Assembly (NCBI RefSeq): GCF_013386165.1
Contig: NZ_JACAOS010000018.1
Coordinates: 256,683 to 320,682, forward strand
From: Pseudomonas gingeri
GTDB lineage: Bacteria > Pseudomonadota > Gammaproteobacteria > Pseudomonadales > Pseudomonadaceae
DNA length: 64,000 nt
Reading direction: 5' to 3'
Part shown: positions 16,609-24,815 of the stretch, piece after piece
Layout: the number at the start of each line of letters is the position of its first letter
How positions within the stretch are numbered: position 1 is the first letter of the stretch
Made by a program: the position numbers and the translations under genes
Notes under the pieces: generated by a model
Database searches by the model: none
What the model saw: only the letters and a program-made list of their open reading frames with translations
Told to the model about the DNA's origin: nothing

Positions 16609-16757
16609 AATCGCGGCTACCCTTACGACACTTCGTCGGTGACTGCCCGGTCATGGACCTTATCCGTGAAAAACAATTGTGCGACCAATTTTAAACAGCC
16701 GTTTTAGCGGTTACTCTGTCTTCCACACACCTTTTCCCTTATCAGGAGCGTGTCGTC

Positions 16758-17012
16758 ATGAAGTGCCGTGAGGGCTGTGGCGCTTGTTGCATCGCCCCTT
16801 CCATCAGTACGCCGATTCCGGGTATGCCCAACGGCAAGCCGGCGGGAGAACGTTGCGTGCAACTCTCGGTCGAAGGTCTGTGCGGTCTGTTCGGCCAACC
16901 TGAACGGCCGCTTGTGTGCGGGGCGTTCCAGGCTGATCCCGAGGTCTGTGGTGACAGCCGCGAAGAGGCGATTCGGCTGATCGGCTGGTGGGAGCAAATG
17001 ACCGCGGCGTGA
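16758..17012 (+). CDS. YkgJ-family zinc/iron-chelating cysteine-cluster protein
   Basis: 84 residues with a dense N-terminal cysteine cluster (C3, C7, C10, C11; CREGCGACCIAP) and further cysteines in GLCGLFG, VCGAF and VCGD, as in the short YkgJ/CxxCxxCC family. AGGAG lies 11 bases upstream of the ATG. The family is thought to bind metal; its role is not established. It is followed by the START-domain gene after 43 bases. Confidence 0.85.
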   Translation: MKCREGCGACCIAPSISTPIPGMPNGKPAGERCVQLSVEGLCGLFGQPERPLVCGAFQADPEVCGDSREEAIRLIGWWEQMTAA

Positions 17013-17055
17013 GGTGTGTTCAATGACCGGAACTTCAACAATAAGGAATAAAACA

Positions 17056-17661
17056 ATGAGTTCGCTGCATCGAATGGCTGTTGTGTGTGGTTTGACTGTC
17101 CTGCTGAGTGGTACCGCGTACGCGCAGACCTGGGAAACGGCCAAGGATCAGGACGGCATCAAGGTGTCCCTGAGTGAAGTGGCCAACTCCAACTACAAAG
17201 CCTACCGGGGCGTGACCCTGATCAAGGCGCCGGTGGCGAAGATCCAGGCCTTGCAGGAAGACGTGGCCGGCGCCTGTGCCTGGATTCATGAGTGCAAGAC
17301 CCAGAAGCTGCTGAAAAAGGACGGTGACCTGAGCTGGACCTACACCCAGTTCAAGGCGCCGTTCCCGGTCACCGATCGCGACTCGATCCTGCAGATCACC
17401 ACCACGACAGGCGCTGATGGCAGCCTGACCCGTACGCTCAAGGAAGTGCCGACCTACCTGCCGGAAGAGAAAGGCTATGTCCGTGTTGCCCAGGTGGACG
17501 GCTTCTGGAAGCTGGTGCCCAAGGACGGCGGCATGACCGAAGTCACCTACCAGGTGCACACCGAGCCGGGCGGCAGCGTGCCTTCGTGGCTGGCCAACAA
17601 ATTTGTGGTTGAGGCACCGTTCAATACCCTCAAGGCCCTGAAGGAACGCGCCGAGAAGTGA
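17056..17661 (+). CDS. START-domain (lipid-binding-like) exported protein
   Basis: 201 residues. A signal peptide (MSSLHRMAVVCGLTVLLSG, cleavage at AYA-QT) precedes a START-like domain (WETAKDQDGIKVSLSEV, FKAPFPVTDRDSILQ, DGFWKLVPKDGGMTEVTY). START domains form a hydrophobic ligand pocket, but the ligand here is unknown. The internal ATG at 17056 was chosen because AAGGA lies 9 bases upstream and the signal peptide starts there. An upstream in-frame start at 17014 would add 14 residues without such support. Confidence 0.85.
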   Translation: MSSLHRMAVVCGLTVLLSGTAYAQTWETAKDQDGIKVSLSEVANSNYKAYRGVTLIKAPVAKIQALQEDVAGACAWIHECKTQKLLKKDGDLSWTYTQFKAPFPVTDRDSILQITTTTGADGSLTRTLKEVPTYLPEEKGYVRVAQVDGFWKLVPKDGGMTEVTYQVHTEPGGSVPSWLANKFVVEAPFNTLKALKERAEK

Positions 17662-17773
17662 TCTGAAGGTGAATCTGTCAGGGGCGGGTCGTGCAAAGTC
17701 GTTTGAACGATCCGCCGCTCCCCGCAGTCCAGATGCTGTAAGCCCCTTCATGGGCTTTATCGAGGAGGCACCG

Positions 17774-18010
17774 ATGAGCAAGTGGGCAGTTACCTTCGTC
17801 GACGATCATGGCGTGCGGGACACGGAGCACTTCGAATGTGCCAGCCAACCGGACCTGGAACAGGCCGCGCGATTGATTCGCGCCAAGCTGTTGCCGGTGC
17901 CCGCCGCGCTGGATCTCAATGACCTGGACGGCCGTACGCCGGAGCCGACGGTCAAAAGCCTGAAGGATCAGAATAGCATCCAGATCCTCAGTATCACGCC
18001 CTCACCCTGA
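17774..18010 (+). CDS. Small conserved protein of unknown function
   Basis: 78 residues (MSKWAVTFVDDHGVRDTEHF onward), soluble, no recognised domain. A strong ribosome site (GAGGAGGCACCG) fixes the start. It contains acidic surface segments (LDLNDLDGRTPE). A stem without a T-run follows at 18022-18045 (CCTCTGC / GCAGAGG). Between this gene and rraB (18011-18210) I see nothing else. Confidence 0.65.
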   Translation: MSKWAVTFVDDHGVRDTEHFECASQPDLEQAARLIRAKLLPVPAALDLNDLDGRTPEPTVKSLKDQNSIQILSITPSP

Positions 18011-18210
18011 ACGGATTTTTTCCTCTGCGCCCCCCCTGGCAGAGGCGATGTCATCGCGCTACTCTGCAAGGGAGATCAGCGAGTGATTCGCTATAGGTCT
18101 GGTCTTGTCAGCTACATGCTTGTTTCCCGATTGTTGTAACGCCAGCGCTGTTCGGTGCCTGGTTCGGGAGTACGGAAAGTCTATCCAACGCTTGCTGAGG
18201 AGGACGTTTC

Positions 18211-18549
18211 ATGAGCACAGCCTATCAAGAAGACATCAGCAGCAACGTGCTGCGCCGCATGAAAGAAGGCGGTTTTGATTTCGCACGCATCCATCCCATC
18301 GAGTTCTATGCCGTTTTCCCGGACGAGGAGCGGGCGCGCAGGGCGGCAGGTAAATTTCGCGGTGAATCCTTGAATGCCCAGGTCAGTGTCCGCGACGACG
18401 GTGCCTGGTATCTGGAGCTGAGCAAGGTGATGTACGCCACCTATGGCGGCATCGGTGACTTCGAGCAGAACTTCGGGGCGGTGGTCGAGCCCCTGGGCGG
18501 CACCATCGAAGGCTGGGGCGTCAAGCACCCGGTACGGGCGCTTAATTGA
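18211..18549 (+). CDS. rraB: Ribonuclease E inhibitor RraB-family protein
   Basis: 112 residues matching the RraB/DUF695-like small fold: RIHPIEFYAVFPDEERARRAA, then VSVRDDGAWYLELSKVMYATYGGIGDFE. RraB proteins bind RNase E and lower its activity, changing mRNA decay. GAGGAGG lies 12 bases before the ATG. A stand-alone gene with its own terminator at 18571. Confidence 0.8.
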   Translation: MSTAYQEDISSNVLRRMKEGGFDFARIHPIEFYAVFPDEERARRAAGKFRGESLNAQVSVRDDGAWYLELSKVMYATYGGIGDFEQNFGAVVEPLGGTIEGWGVKHPVRALN

Positions 18550-18570
18550 GCGACTTCTTTCCAGCAGCAG

Positions 18571-18596
18571 CGGCTGACCCCAGGGTCGGCCGTTTT
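18571..18596 (+). terminator. Terminator after rraB
   Basis: CGGCTGACCC (18571-18580) pairs with GGGTCGGCCG (18583-18592, one G-U pair), followed by TTTT. Confidence 0.7.
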
Positions 18597-18828
18597 CGCA
18601 TACGCGCACAAAAAAGGGCCACTCGGGCAGCCGATAGAACTCTGACTATGCTGGAGATAGGTCAGGCCTGCTTCGCAATGAGGCGCGGCTGATCGCATTG
18701 GGGCGTTTACTGCACATCTATGGTGCGGCGCAGGTTGGATGATTATCCAACTCTTTGATATTTAAGCGTTTATGCCGATGGCACGAGCCTTGCGAAGGCT
18801 CTTGTGACCGGGTGACAAGGAGCACGGC

Positions 18829-20238
18829 ATGATCCGCACCTATTTTGACGAGATGTACGATGCAGGCGGCCAGGTTCGCCCGCATTACCGGGAATTTGCT
18901 CGTTGGCTGGCCGATACTCCCGAGGAGTTGTTGGCGCAACGGCGACGTGAGGCCGATCTGCTGTTTCATCGCGCCGGGATTACCTTCACCCTCTATGGCG
19001 ACGATCAGGGCACCGAACGCCTGATTCCGTTCGACACCATTCCCCGCAGTATTCCCGCCAGTGAATGGCGCGTCGTGGAACGCGGCTGCATCCAGCGGGT
19101 CAAGGCGCTGAACATGTTTCTCGCCGACCTCTACCATGAACAACGAATCATCAAGGCCGGGATCATTCCCGCCGAACAGGTCCTGGCCAACGAGCAGTAC
19201 CAGTTGGCCATGCAGGGCCTGAACCTGCACCGCGATATCTACTCGCATATTTCCGGGGTCGATCTGGTCCGTGATGGCGACGGCAGCTACTACGTCCTGG
19301 AAGACAACCTGCGCACTCCCAGCGGCGTGAGCTACATGCTCGAAGACCGCAAGATGATGATGCGACTGTTTCCTGAACTGTTCGCCGCCCAGCGCATCGC
19401 CCCGATCGACCATTACCCCAACCTGTTGCTCGACACGCTGAAAAGCTCCAGCCCGCTGGACAACCCGAGCGTGGTGGTACTGACGCCCGGGCGCTTCAAC
19501 AGTGCCTTCTTCGAGCATGCGTTCCTGGCTCGGGAAATGGGTGTGGAACTGGTGGAAGGCGCCGACCTGTTCGTGCGTGACGACAAGGTCTTCATGCGCA
19601 CCACCGACGGCCCGAAACAGGTGGATGTGATCTATCGCCGCCTCGACGACGCTTTCCTCGATCCTTTGGCGTTCAACCCCGACTCGATGCTCGGCGTGCC
19701 TGGCCTCTTGTCGTCCTACCGGTCCGGCAATGTGGTCCTGGCAAACGCCATCGGCACTGGGGTGGCGGACGACAAGTCGGTGTACCCATTCGTCACCGAC
19801 ATGATCCGTTTTTACCTGGACGAAGAGCCGATTCTGAAGAACGTGCCGACCTGGCAGTGTCGCAAGCCCGAGGAACTCTCCCACGTGCTGGCGCATCTAC
19901 CTGAATTGGTGGTCAAGGAAACCCAGGGCTCGGGCGGCTACGGCATGCTGGTGGGGCCGGCGGCGAGCGCCGCGGAAATCGAGAATTTCCGCGCCCGGCT
20001 CAAGGCCAAGCCCCATGCCTATATCGCCCAGCCGACGTTGTCCTTGTCGACCTGCCCGACCTTTGTCGAGAGCGGCATCGCTCCGCGCCATATCGATCTG
20101 CGCCCATTTGTCCTCTCCGGTCGTGAGACCCGTGTCGTGCCGGGCGGGCTGACCCGCGTCGCACTGCGCGAAGGCTCCCTGGTGGTGAACTCGTCCCAGG
20201 GCGGCGGCACCAAGGACACCTGGGTGGTCGAGGATTAA
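18829..20238 (+). CDS. Circularly permuted type-2 ATP-grasp protein
   Basis: 469 residues of the DUF404/DUF407-type circularly permuted ATP-grasp family. Visible motifs are FYLDEEPILKNVPTW, VVKETQGSGGYGMLVGP (ATP-binding loop) and HIDLRPFVLSG. The family is predicted to make amide or peptide bonds. It is co-transcribed with an alpha-E protein (11 bases downstream) and a transglutaminase-fold protease, a conserved trio of unknown product. The start has AAGGAG 7 bases upstream. Confidence 0.92.
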   Translation: MIRTYFDEMYDAGGQVRPHYREFARWLADTPEELLAQRRREADLLFHRAGITFTLYGDDQGTERLIPFDTIPRSIPASEWRVVERGCIQRVKALNMFLADLYHEQRIIKAGIIPAEQVLANEQYQLAMQGLNLHRDIYSHISGVDLVRDGDGSYYVLEDNLRTPSGVSYMLEDRKMMMRLFPELFAAQRIAPIDHYPNLLLDTLKSSSPLDNPSVVVLTPGRFNSAFFEHAFLAREMGVELVEGADLFVRDDKVFMRTTDGPKQVDVIYRRLDDAFLDPLAFNPDSMLGVPGLLSSYRSGNVVLANAIGTGVADDKSVYPFVTDMIRFYLDEEPILKNVPTWQCRKPEELSHVLAHLPELVVKETQGSGGYGMLVGPAASAAEIENFRARLKAKPHAYIAQPTLSLSTCPTFVESGIAPRHIDLRPFVLSGRETRVVPGGLTRVALREGSLVVNSSQGGGTKDTWVVED

Positions 20239-20249
20239 GGAAGACTGAC

Positions 20250-21200
20250 ATGCTAAGTAGAACTGCCTCGGATTTGTATTGGATGTCGCGTTATCTGGAG
20301 CGCGTGGAAAATCTCGCGCGGATGCTCGACGTCAGTTATTCGCTGTCGTTGATGCCCCAGGACGGTCGCGGCGACGGTCTGCATGAAATGGCCATGCCGC
20401 TGTTGATCACCGGCACCCTGGACGATTACCTGGAGCGCCATGGCGAGCTGCATGCCGACCGGCTGCTGCATTTCTTCGCCCTGGACGCGGCCAACCCGGC
20501 GAGCATCTTCAGTTGCCTGCGGGCGGCACGGGCCAGTGCCCATGCGGTGCGTGGGCGGATTACCGCGGACATGTGGGAAAACATCAACGCCACCTGGTTG
20601 GAGATTCGCGGCATTGCCGACCAGGGCCTGGGGCGTTATGGCATGAGTCGTTTCTGCGAGTGGATCAAGGAGCGTTCCCACCTGTTTCGTGGCGCGTCCT
20701 ACGGCACCATCATGCGTAACGATGCGTTTCGTTTTATTCGCCTGGGGACCTTTATCGAAAGGGCCGACAACACCTTGCGCCTGCTGGATGCCCGCTACGA
20801 CATGGCTGGCGACCAGGCCGACGCGGTCAGCGACGGTACGGCCCACGCCTACTACCAGTGGAGTGCATTGTTGCGGGCGCTGTCGTCGTTCGAGGCCTAC
20901 ACCGAGATCTACCGTGATGCCCCGGGCGCGCGGCAGGTTGCCGAACTGCTGTTGTTACGTGCCGACGTGCCACGCTCGTTGCGTGCCTGCACCGAAGAAA
21001 TCGACCAGATCCTTGCCAGCCTGCCCGGTATCAATGGCCGGCCGGCCCAGCGATTGGCCGCCGAGATGGACGCGCGACTGCGCTACACCGGTATCGATGA
21101 AATCCTCGACGAAGGCCTGCACACCTGGCTGACCGAGTTCATTCCGCTGGTTGCCGAACTGGGCAACGCCATACACAGTTCCTACCTGGAGGCTGCATGA
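20250..21200 (+). CDS. Alpha-E domain protein (DUF403)
   Basis: 316 residues, almost entirely alpha-helical, with the alpha-E signature MLSRTASDLYWMSRYLERVENLARMLD (read in parts) and FIRLGTFIERADNTLRLLD. It always accompanies the permuted ATP-grasp protein and is thought to be its structural or regulatory partner. The last bases overlap the next ATG (GCATGA), so translation is coupled. Confidence 0.92.
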   Translation: MLSRTASDLYWMSRYLERVENLARMLDVSYSLSLMPQDGRGDGLHEMAMPLLITGTLDDYLERHGELHADRLLHFFALDAANPASIFSCLRAARASAHAVRGRITADMWENINATWLEIRGIADQGLGRYGMSRFCEWIKERSHLFRGASYGTIMRNDAFRFIRLGTFIERADNTLRLLDARYDMAGDQADAVSDGTAHAYYQWSALLRALSSFEAYTEIYRDAPGARQVAELLLLRADVPRSLRACTEEIDQILASLPGINGRPAQRLAAEMDARLRYTGIDEILDEGLHTWLTEFIPLVAELGNAIHSSYLEAA

Positions 21201-22009
21201 GACTTTCCATTAGCCACGAGACCACCTATCACTATGAGGATCAGGTGCGGGCGAGCATCCAGTATTTGCGTCTGACTCCCCACGACAGCGAGCGCCAGCA
21301 CGTGCTCAGCTGGCAACTGACCCTGCCGCGTCCGGTGCGGGCGCAGCTCGATCCGTTTGGCAATATCCTGCACGTGTTGACCCTGGACGAGCCCCATGAG
21401 GCCATCATCATCGGCGCCCGGGGCCAGGTCGACATCGACGAACAGCGCGAGGCCGAGCACGAGAGCCAGTCGGCCTTGCCGTTCCTGCGCATGACCCGCC
21501 TGACCGAGCCGGACGATGCCCTGCGCGGTTTTGCCGACAAGCAATGCCGCAAGCGGCGCGATCGCAGTGCGTTGATCGACCTGATGCAGGCGCTTAACCA
21601 GCATATGGCCTACACGCCGGGTGCCACCGAAGTCGACACCAGCGCCGCCCAGGCCTTTGCCCGGCGCGCCGGGGTGTGCCAGGACCATACCCATGCGTTC
21701 CTGGCCTGCGCCCGCAGCCTGGGGATTCCAGCGCGTTATGTGTCAGGGTATCTGTACAGCGAGAACAGCGAGCACCTGGCCAGCCATGCCTGGGCCGAAG
21801 CCTGGCTGGATGACGCCTGGTACAGCTTCGATGTGACCAATCAGCTGTCCCGTCCGGAGCGCCATCTGAAGCTGGCGGTGGGCCTGGACTACCTCGACGC
21901 CTGTCCGGTACGGGGCATGCGCCGGGGCGGCGGTTGTGAGCAGATGCACGCCAAGGTGCTGGTGTCGCCGGCGCCGGTCTTGCCGATCCTGTCGGTGCAG
22001 CAGCAATAA
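21197..22009 (+). CDS. Transglutaminase-fold cysteine protease-like protein
   Basis: 270 residues. It has the bacterial transglutaminase N-terminal region (MRLSISHETTYHYEDQVRAS) followed by the papain-like core: catalytic Cys in RAGVCQDHTHAFLAC, His in ASHAWAEAW and Asp in YSFDVTNQ. It is the third member of the ATP-grasp/alpha-E/transglutaminase operon and may process or hydrolyse the ATP-grasp product. Its end is 10 bases from the convergent cytochrome gene. Confidence 0.92.
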   Translation: MRLSISHETTYHYEDQVRASIQYLRLTPHDSERQHVLSWQLTLPRPVRAQLDPFGNILHVLTLDEPHEAIIIGARGQVDIDEQREAEHESQSALPFLRMTRLTEPDDALRGFADKQCRKRRDRSALIDLMQALNQHMAYTPGATEVDTSAAQAFARRAGVCQDHTHAFLACARSLGIPARYVSGYLYSENSEHLASHAWAEAWLDDAWYSFDVTNQLSRPERHLKLAVGLDYLDACPVRGMRRGGGCEQMHAKVLVSPAPVLPILSVQQQ

Positions 22010-22019
22010 CGCTGACGCC

Positions 22020-22820
22020 CTAGATCGGCTGCTTGCGTTTGGCCATGTGCTTCAAGTACGCCAGCAGTTGATCCAGTTCGCTATCCGGCAGTACCGCCGG
22101 GGCGAACGCTGGCATCTTCGCCTGCGGCCAGTGCCGCAGGCTCTGCGGATCACGGATATAGCGCTTGAGATAACCTGCGGCGAAATATTCGGTGGGGTTG
22201 TAGGGCACGTTCAGGTCCGGTCCGACCTGGGCATCCCCGGCACCGTTGAGTCGGTGGCAGGCCATGCAGTTTTTCTGAAACAGCGCGAAGCCTTTGTTCA
22301 CCGGATCATTCGCCGCCAATTTCGGGTCCGGGCGCAGGGCGGGGAAACGTTCGGCCACCGTTGCCAGGCGCTTGATGCTCGCCATCTGATAAGGCCATTG
22401 CTCAGGGCTGATATGGCCTGCCTGCGGGTCGGTCCAGACCAGGTAAAACGGTCCGGCACTGGGTTTGCCGTCAGCCAGTGGCGGCCAGGGCTTGCTCGGG
22501 TCCTCCACCGCCAGCCAGGCCTGCGCGCCTTGGCGACTCAACAGTGGGCCGGCACTCATCTCGGCGGCAAATCCATCCAGTGCCACCGCTTGCAGGTGAT
22601 CGTCGGCCTTGATGCCTTGGAGTAATGTCGCCATCGGCACGGCGCGATAGCTCATGTCGCGCTTGTAGGAGACATCATCCTTGATCGTGATGGTCTGGGC
22701 CTGGCCCAGCAGCTCCTCGGTTTGCCAGGTCCGGCTGCCGGTGCCCTGGGGCAGTTCCAGCTGCGCAGCGTAAAGGGTCGGGCAGAACAGCAGGGCGGTG
22801 AACAGTATCAGTGGTTTCAT
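22020..22820 (-). CDS. Periplasmic c-type cytochrome with N-terminal sulfite-oxidase-like domain
   Basis: 266 residues. A signal peptide (MKPLILFTALLFCPTLYA) is followed by a region resembling the oxidoreductase molybdopterin-binding (SUOX) fold (SYRAVPMATLLQGI, QAVALDGFAAEM), without obvious cofactor ligands. The C-terminal cytochrome c domain has a single haem site CMACH and a methionine ligand candidate in AKMPAF. Expected in the periplasm. Its ATG overlaps the stop of the rhodanese gene by four bases, so the two act together, perhaps in sulfur or methanol-type oxidation; the electron donor is not known. Confidence 0.8.
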   Translation of the reverse strand: MKPLILFTALLFCPTLYAAQLELPQGTGSRTWQTEELLGQAQTITIKDDVSYKRDMSYRAVPMATLLQGIKADDHLQAVALDGFAAEMSAGPLLSRQGAQAWLAVEDPSKPWPPLADGKPSAGPFYLVWTDPQAGHISPEQWPYQMASIKRLATVAERFPALRPDPKLAANDPVNKGFALFQKNCMACHRLNGAGDAQVGPDLNVPYNPTEYFAAGYLKRYIRDPQSLRHWPQAKMPAFAPAVLPDSELDQLLAYLKHMAKRKQPI

Positions 22821-23281
22821 TCGGCGGGAGGACCTGATGGGGCGGCTTCGTCGGCGGTTGCGTTGTCGTCTTCGAAGACCCAGCCAGGGGTGTCCTCGAC
22901 ATGGTCGAAGATCGCGTCGCGCAATTCATCGTAGTTACCGCCGTTGACGATGCCGAGGTAGCCATGCTTGATCAGCGTGTCTTCGGCGTCGAGGGCGTGT
23001 TGGTTGGTGTCGCTGTAGATCACGACTACGGCGCTGGGGTCGAGCACCACCTGGCGCAACTGGTAGGCCAGGCCCTCGGCGTTACTGCCGGTGCCGTCCT
23101 CCAGTGTCAGGTCCACTTGCAGCGAGTTGTGCACATTGCCGGCGGCAAAATCGGCGTTATTACGCAAATCGAGGATCAGCGCACCGTCACGGATTTCGTC
23201 CACCGCGCGATTCACATCGATGATGCCCGCCTGGGCGCAAGAGCTGATGAGTAACCCGGTAATGACGATCCAGTGGCGCAT
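22817..23281 (-). CDS. Periplasmic rhodanese-like protein lacking the catalytic cysteine
   Basis: 154 residues with a short signal peptide (MRHWIVITGLLISSCAQA) and a rhodanese fold (ILDLRNNADFAAGNVHNSLQ). The active-site loop reads VVIYSDTN, so the usual catalytic Cys is replaced by Ser, and sulfurtransfer is unlikely. It is the first gene of a two-gene unit with the cytochrome (four-base overlap). It could bind or present a sulfur compound or the partner cytochrome. The C-terminus is acidic and disordered-looking. Confidence 0.8.
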   Translation of the reverse strand: MRHWIVITGLLISSCAQAGIIDVNRAVDEIRDGALILDLRNNADFAAGNVHNSLQVDLTLEDGTGSNAEGLAYQLRQVVLDPSAVVVIYSDTNQHALDAEDTLIKHGYLGIVNGGNYDELRDAIFDHVEDTPGWVFEDDNATADEAAPSGPPAE

Positions 23282-23390
23282 GAGTCTCCCTCCCTCGAGT
23301 CATAGCTCAAGATTGGCACACAAAACCGCACTTCGGTAGTGAACCCATGAAGGTTGCGGCACAGTTGCCTGGAAACACGCCATGGAGCGC

Positions 23391-23486
23391 CTAGCCGATC
23401 ACTTTGGTGAGGTTCGGCAAGATCAACAGCAGCGTGGTGGCGATGACGATGAGACCGGCTTGACGGATTTTCGAATGTTTGAACAT
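23391..23486 (-). CDS. Putative 31-residue membrane peptide
   Basis: The frame reads MFKHSKIRQAGLIVIATTLL followed by LILPNLTKVIG: a short basic N-terminus and one hydrophobic helix of about 18 residues, the look of a small inner-membrane protein. AAGGC lies about 9 bases upstream. It sits alone between two divergently oriented units. It could be chance, but the composition is much more membrane-like than shadow frames nearby. Confidence 0.45.
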   Translation of the reverse strand: MFKHSKIRQAGLIVIATTLLLILPNLTKVIG

Positions 23487-23903
23487 GGCGGACTGCCTTT
23501 TGTTGTTATTCCTGACGACGACTACTGACAACAATGCTGATGCAGACGGTGCCTCGGCAAAACCCGACGGCCATCGCTACAGGCTTAACCTTAGAGCCCG
23601 CGTCTCACTTGACTTAGAACCATTTCGTATCAACTAACCAGGAAATATTTTCAAAAAGGCATGAGGCATATTGCCAACCGCCTAGCGGGCCTTTTGCTAG
23701 ACACCTGCAAAGGTGAAACACGGCCATCCCTTAGCAGACTACCGTTCGTCCGAGTGTGCTGATCAGGGCCGTTCAGCCGTTGGTTTGCCAGTGTGCCGCC
23801 AAGCTGAACCGGAGCTTTCGGCAGCGCGTTCTGTACTTGCCTTGAGCGAGGGTTTCAAGGCAGGCTCGGGTTTCACTTCTTGTCTTTTGTGTCAGGTACT
23901 TTT
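23487..23903. other. Intergenic region without recognised genes
   Basis: This 417-base stretch is less GC-rich at 23600-23680. It presumably holds the promoters of the small membrane peptide (minus strand) and the amidotransferase (plus strand). I see no tRNA, repeat or convincing promoter in it. Confidence 0.5.
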
Positions 23904-24632
23904 ATGTCGTTACGCATCTGCATTTTGGAAACCGATGTCCTGCGCCCAGAACTGGTCGATCAATATCAGGGCTATGGGCAGATGTTCGAGCGCCTCTTTT
24001 CCCGTCAACCGATCGCGGCGCAGTTCAGCGTCTTTAATGTGATGCAGGGTACCTACCCGAGTGACGAGCTGAGCTTTGACGCGTACCTGGTGACCGGCAG
24101 CAAGGCGGACTCCTTCGGCAGCGATCCGTGGATCCAGACCCTCAAGGCTTACCTGCTCAACCGCTACGAACGCGGCGACAAGCTGCTGGGCATCTGCTTT
24201 GGCCATCAGTTGCTGGCGCTGCTGCTGGGTGGCAAGACCGAGCGGGCGACCCAGGGCTGGGGCGTGGGCATCCATCAATACAAGATGGCCGCCAAGGCGC
24301 CATGGATGAGCCCGGTGCGCGAAGAGCTGACCTTGCTGATCAGCCACCAGGACCAGGTCACCGCATTGCCGGCAAACGCCACAGTGATCGCCTCCAGCGA
24401 TTTCTGCCCTTTTGCGGCCTACCACATCAACGATCAGGTGCTGTGCTTCCAGGGGCATCCGGAATTCATCCACGATTACTCCCGGGCGCTGCTGGATATT
24501 CGCCAGGAATTTCTCGGCGAGCAGATCTATTCCAGTGGCGTGGCCAGCCTGGTGCACGAGCACCACGGCACCACGGTGGCTGAATGGATGATGCGTTTCG
24601 TCGCGCATAAGCCAGAGACTGCATCGGCGTGA
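23904..24632 (+). CDS. Class I glutamine amidotransferase (GATase1) family protein
   Basis: 242 residues. The catalytic triad of class I amidotransferases is visible: Cys in GICFGHQLLA, and His and Glu in CFQGHPEFI. It is a stand-alone GATase1 domain, related to the GMP-synthase amidotransferase half; some relatives are gamma-glutamyl hydrolases acting in polyamine catabolism. No partner synthetase is adjacent. The ATG at 23904 was preferred to an upstream TTG because the fold begins there (MSLRICILETD). A REPIN follows directly. Confidence 0.82.
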   Translation: MSLRICILETDVLRPELVDQYQGYGQMFERLFSRQPIAAQFSVFNVMQGTYPSDELSFDAYLVTGSKADSFGSDPWIQTLKAYLLNRYERGDKLLGICFGHQLLALLLGGKTERATQGWGVGIHQYKMAAKAPWMSPVREELTLLISHQDQVTALPANATVIASSDFCPFAAYHINDQVLCFQGHPEFIHDYSRALLDIRQEFLGEQIYSSGVASLVHEHHGTTVAEWMMRFVAHKPETASA

Positions 24633-24634
24633 CC

Positions 24635-24725
24635 TTGTAGGAGCCGGCTTGCTGGCGATGAACGATAACGCGGTATAGCAGAGATACCGCGCCGTCTGAG
24701 TCGCCGGCAAGCCGGCTCCCACAGG
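24635..24725. repeat. REPIN
   Basis: TTGTAGGAGCCGGCTTGCTG (from 24635) recurs inverted as CCGGCAAGCCGGCTCCCACA (24704-24723). An inner hairpin (CGGTAT / ATACCG) lies in the spacer. Confidence 0.85.
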
Positions 24726-24764
24726 ACCGTGTCTCACCACAAAAATATCGTGTTGCCGAGCCCC

Positions 24765-24790
24765 CTGTAGGAGCGAGCTTGCTCGCGATG
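24765..24790. repeat. REP singlet
   Basis: A single unit beginning CTGTAGGAGCGAGCTTGCTC and ending GCGATG, related to, but a different subtype from, the REPIN 40 bases before it (GCGAGCTTGCTCGC core instead of GCCGGCTTGCTGGC). Confidence 0.75.
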
Positions 24791-24815
24791 AGGCCCTTGA
24801 GCCTGGCGGTGCTCT

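Noticed and set aside
18718..19896. Minus-strand open frame opposite the ATP-grasp gene
   Set aside because: No start signal or domain; overlaps a recognised gene fully.
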